Source: Peptostreptococcaceae bacterium
Lineage (GTDB): Bacteria; Bacillota; Clostridia; Peptostreptococcales; Anaerovoracaceae
NCBI GenBank assembly: GCA_016650115.1
Contig: JAENWI010000099.1
Location: 1 to 5,957, forward strand
Reading direction: 5' to 3'
Length of the DNA stretch: 5,957 nucleotides
Shown here in pieces: positions 5,000 to 5,957 of the stretch. The notes beneath the pieces were generated by a model. That model ran no database searches, had not been told where the DNA came from, and saw nothing but the letters and a program-made list of their open reading frames with translations. The translations under genes were made by a program, and so were the position numbers. Every line of letters begins with the position of its first letter. The stretch's first letter is position 1.

Positions 5000-5957
5000 T
5001 TATAATTCGTCTAAAGTTGTAATAATAGAATAGATAATGACTGAGGCAAGATCTGATGTAGTACTATCCAAATCAAATCGCGGCAAAACTTCACAAATGT
5101 CAAAGCTTATCAGTTTCCCTGATTTTATGATATGCTTAATATATATAATAACCTTTTCTGGGTCCAATCCCAGGCTTTGAGCTGCACTGACCCCCGGGGC
5201 ATAGGCGGTGGAGAACACATCTGCGCATATTGTAACGTATATGTGTTTATTTTTTTCGATGAATTCATCAAGACTTTCCAAAATAGACCAGTCATCTCCA
5301 TGAATAATGTCTTTTGCCAGGGCATAAACAACATTTAGATCTTCGGCAGTTTTAAAAAGCTGCACTGTATTGCTGTGCTTCTGGATGCCAAGGCAGTAAT
5401 ATGAAAAGTCAAGATTGGATGAGGCTCTTAAATCGGATATCTGCTTGAACATGGAACCGGAGCTACCACCATCGCTGTAAGGCCGAAGATCAAAATGTGC
5501 GTCAAAATTAATAATCCCAAGAGATGGTAGAACCAAGTCATTCTCAACGTGATTTTTTGTTGATATAGGTTTCTCATTAATAGCAGGATTTCCCTCGAGA
5601 GCGGCCTGTATTCCTAGGTAATTCCCCAGTGCTGTCTCATGACCACCACCAATAACTATTGGGAAAAGACCGGCGGAGATGATTTGTTGTACAGCAATTC
5701 CAAGGATAGCCTGCCCTTCTTCCAGATTATTGTTTTCAATGGTAATGTCACCGCAGTCAAACAGACGAATTTTTCTGGAAAAACTGCAAGGGAGATTCGC
5801 CATCTCATGGCGTATACTATTCGGACCCTTTGCTGCCCCAGTTCTTCCAAGATTTCGGCGAACGCCTTCATCACTGCAGAAACCAATGAAGCAGATACCC
5901 TTTTCATTTCCTGAAAGAAGAAGAGGGGAATCATTCAAACTATTAAGTTCATTTAAA
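5000..5957 (-). CDS. hutG: Formimidoylglutamase (arginase superfamily), 5' end outside window
   Basis: Hydrolyses N-formimidoyl-L-glutamate to L-glutamate and formamide, the last step of one histidine-degradation route, in the cytoplasm with two Mn ions. Numbered from the TTG at 5938, it shows SDEGVRRNLGRTGAAKGPNS (22-41), which marks HutG rather than agmatinase. Metal motifs follow: GGGHE (97-101), DAHFD (146-150), CADVF with Asp240, and APGVSA (247-252). SFDICEV (278-284) supplies the late acidic pair. The frame stays open to the window edge. The TTG at 5938 has no ribosome site (AATAGTT precedes it), and family members normally have a few dozen residues before the SDEGVRRN block, so the true start lies beyond 5957. 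A stretch around residues 113-138 looks like an insertion before the DAHFD strand. The gene converges on the second usp; other hut genes are not in view. Confidence 0.9.
   Translation of the reverse strand, partial: LNELNSLNDSPLLLSGNEKGICFIGFCSDEGVRRNLGRTGAAKGPNSIRHEMANLPCSFSRKIRLFDCGDITIENNNLEEGQAILGIAVQQIISAGLFPIVIGGGHETALGNYLGIQAALEGNPAINEKPISTKNHVENDLVLPSLGIINFDAHFDLRPYSDGGSSGSMFKQISDLRASSNLDFSYYCLGIQKHSNTVQLFKTAEDLNVVYALAKDIIHGDDWSILESLDEFIEKNKHIYVTICADVFSTAYAPGVSAAQSLGLDPEKVIIYIKHIIKSGKLISFDICEVLPRFDLDSTTSDLASVIIYSIITTLDEL

Noticed and set aside
5125..5338. Overlapping open frames on both strands within hutG
   Set aside because: They lie wholly within a well-supported gene and lack ribosome sites and protein-like patterns.
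5936..5938. TTG at 5938 as the hutG start
   Set aside because: There is no ribosome site before it, the frame remains open to the window edge, and the N-terminus would be short for the family.

Overview
The window is AT-rich and carries strong Shine-Dalgarno sequences (AAAGGAGGT, GGGGGAGG) 6-9 nt before most starts. It also has a near-consensus sigma-A promoter and genes typical of anaerobic low-GC Gram-positives: paired UspA proteins, a short flavodoxin and a Bacillus-like HutG. I read it as a chromosomal piece of a Firmicute, probably class Clostridia. The genus cannot be read from the sequence.

Layout. Bases 1-51 hold a perfect inverted pair of DnaA boxes outside any credible gene. Bases 113-1987 (minus) encode an 11-helix membrane protein with a large C-terminal soluble domain, a DUF4153-type protein. 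Bases 1988-2309 are a divergent intergenic region with a 16-17 bp tandem repeat that runs straight into a TTGACA-N17-TATAAA promoter facing right. From there the plus strand carries a universal stress protein (2310-2747), a strong hairpin terminator (2768-2803), the wreck of a small gene of about 61 codons (2843-3028), a protein of unknown function with two apparent PH-like halves (3058-3918), a short flavodoxin (3967-4398) and a second universal stress protein (4462-4905). A two-way terminator (about 4919-4958) separates this block from a convergent minus-strand gene. That gene is formimidoylglutamase (hutG), whose start lies beyond the right edge of the window.

How the genes may work together. 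Two related Usp proteins bracket the PH-like protein and the flavodoxin, all on one strand, which suggests a small stress or redox-response cassette. The first usp has its own promoter and terminator. I find no good promoter before the other three genes, so they may depend on read-through or on a weak or alternative-sigma promoter. HutG (last step of histidine to glutamate) and the DUF4153 protein look like unrelated neighbours.

Starts corrected from sequence: the flavodoxin at 3967 rather than 3964, the second usp at ATG 4462 rather than TTG 4453, and hutG treated as open at the window edge rather than starting at TTG 5938.
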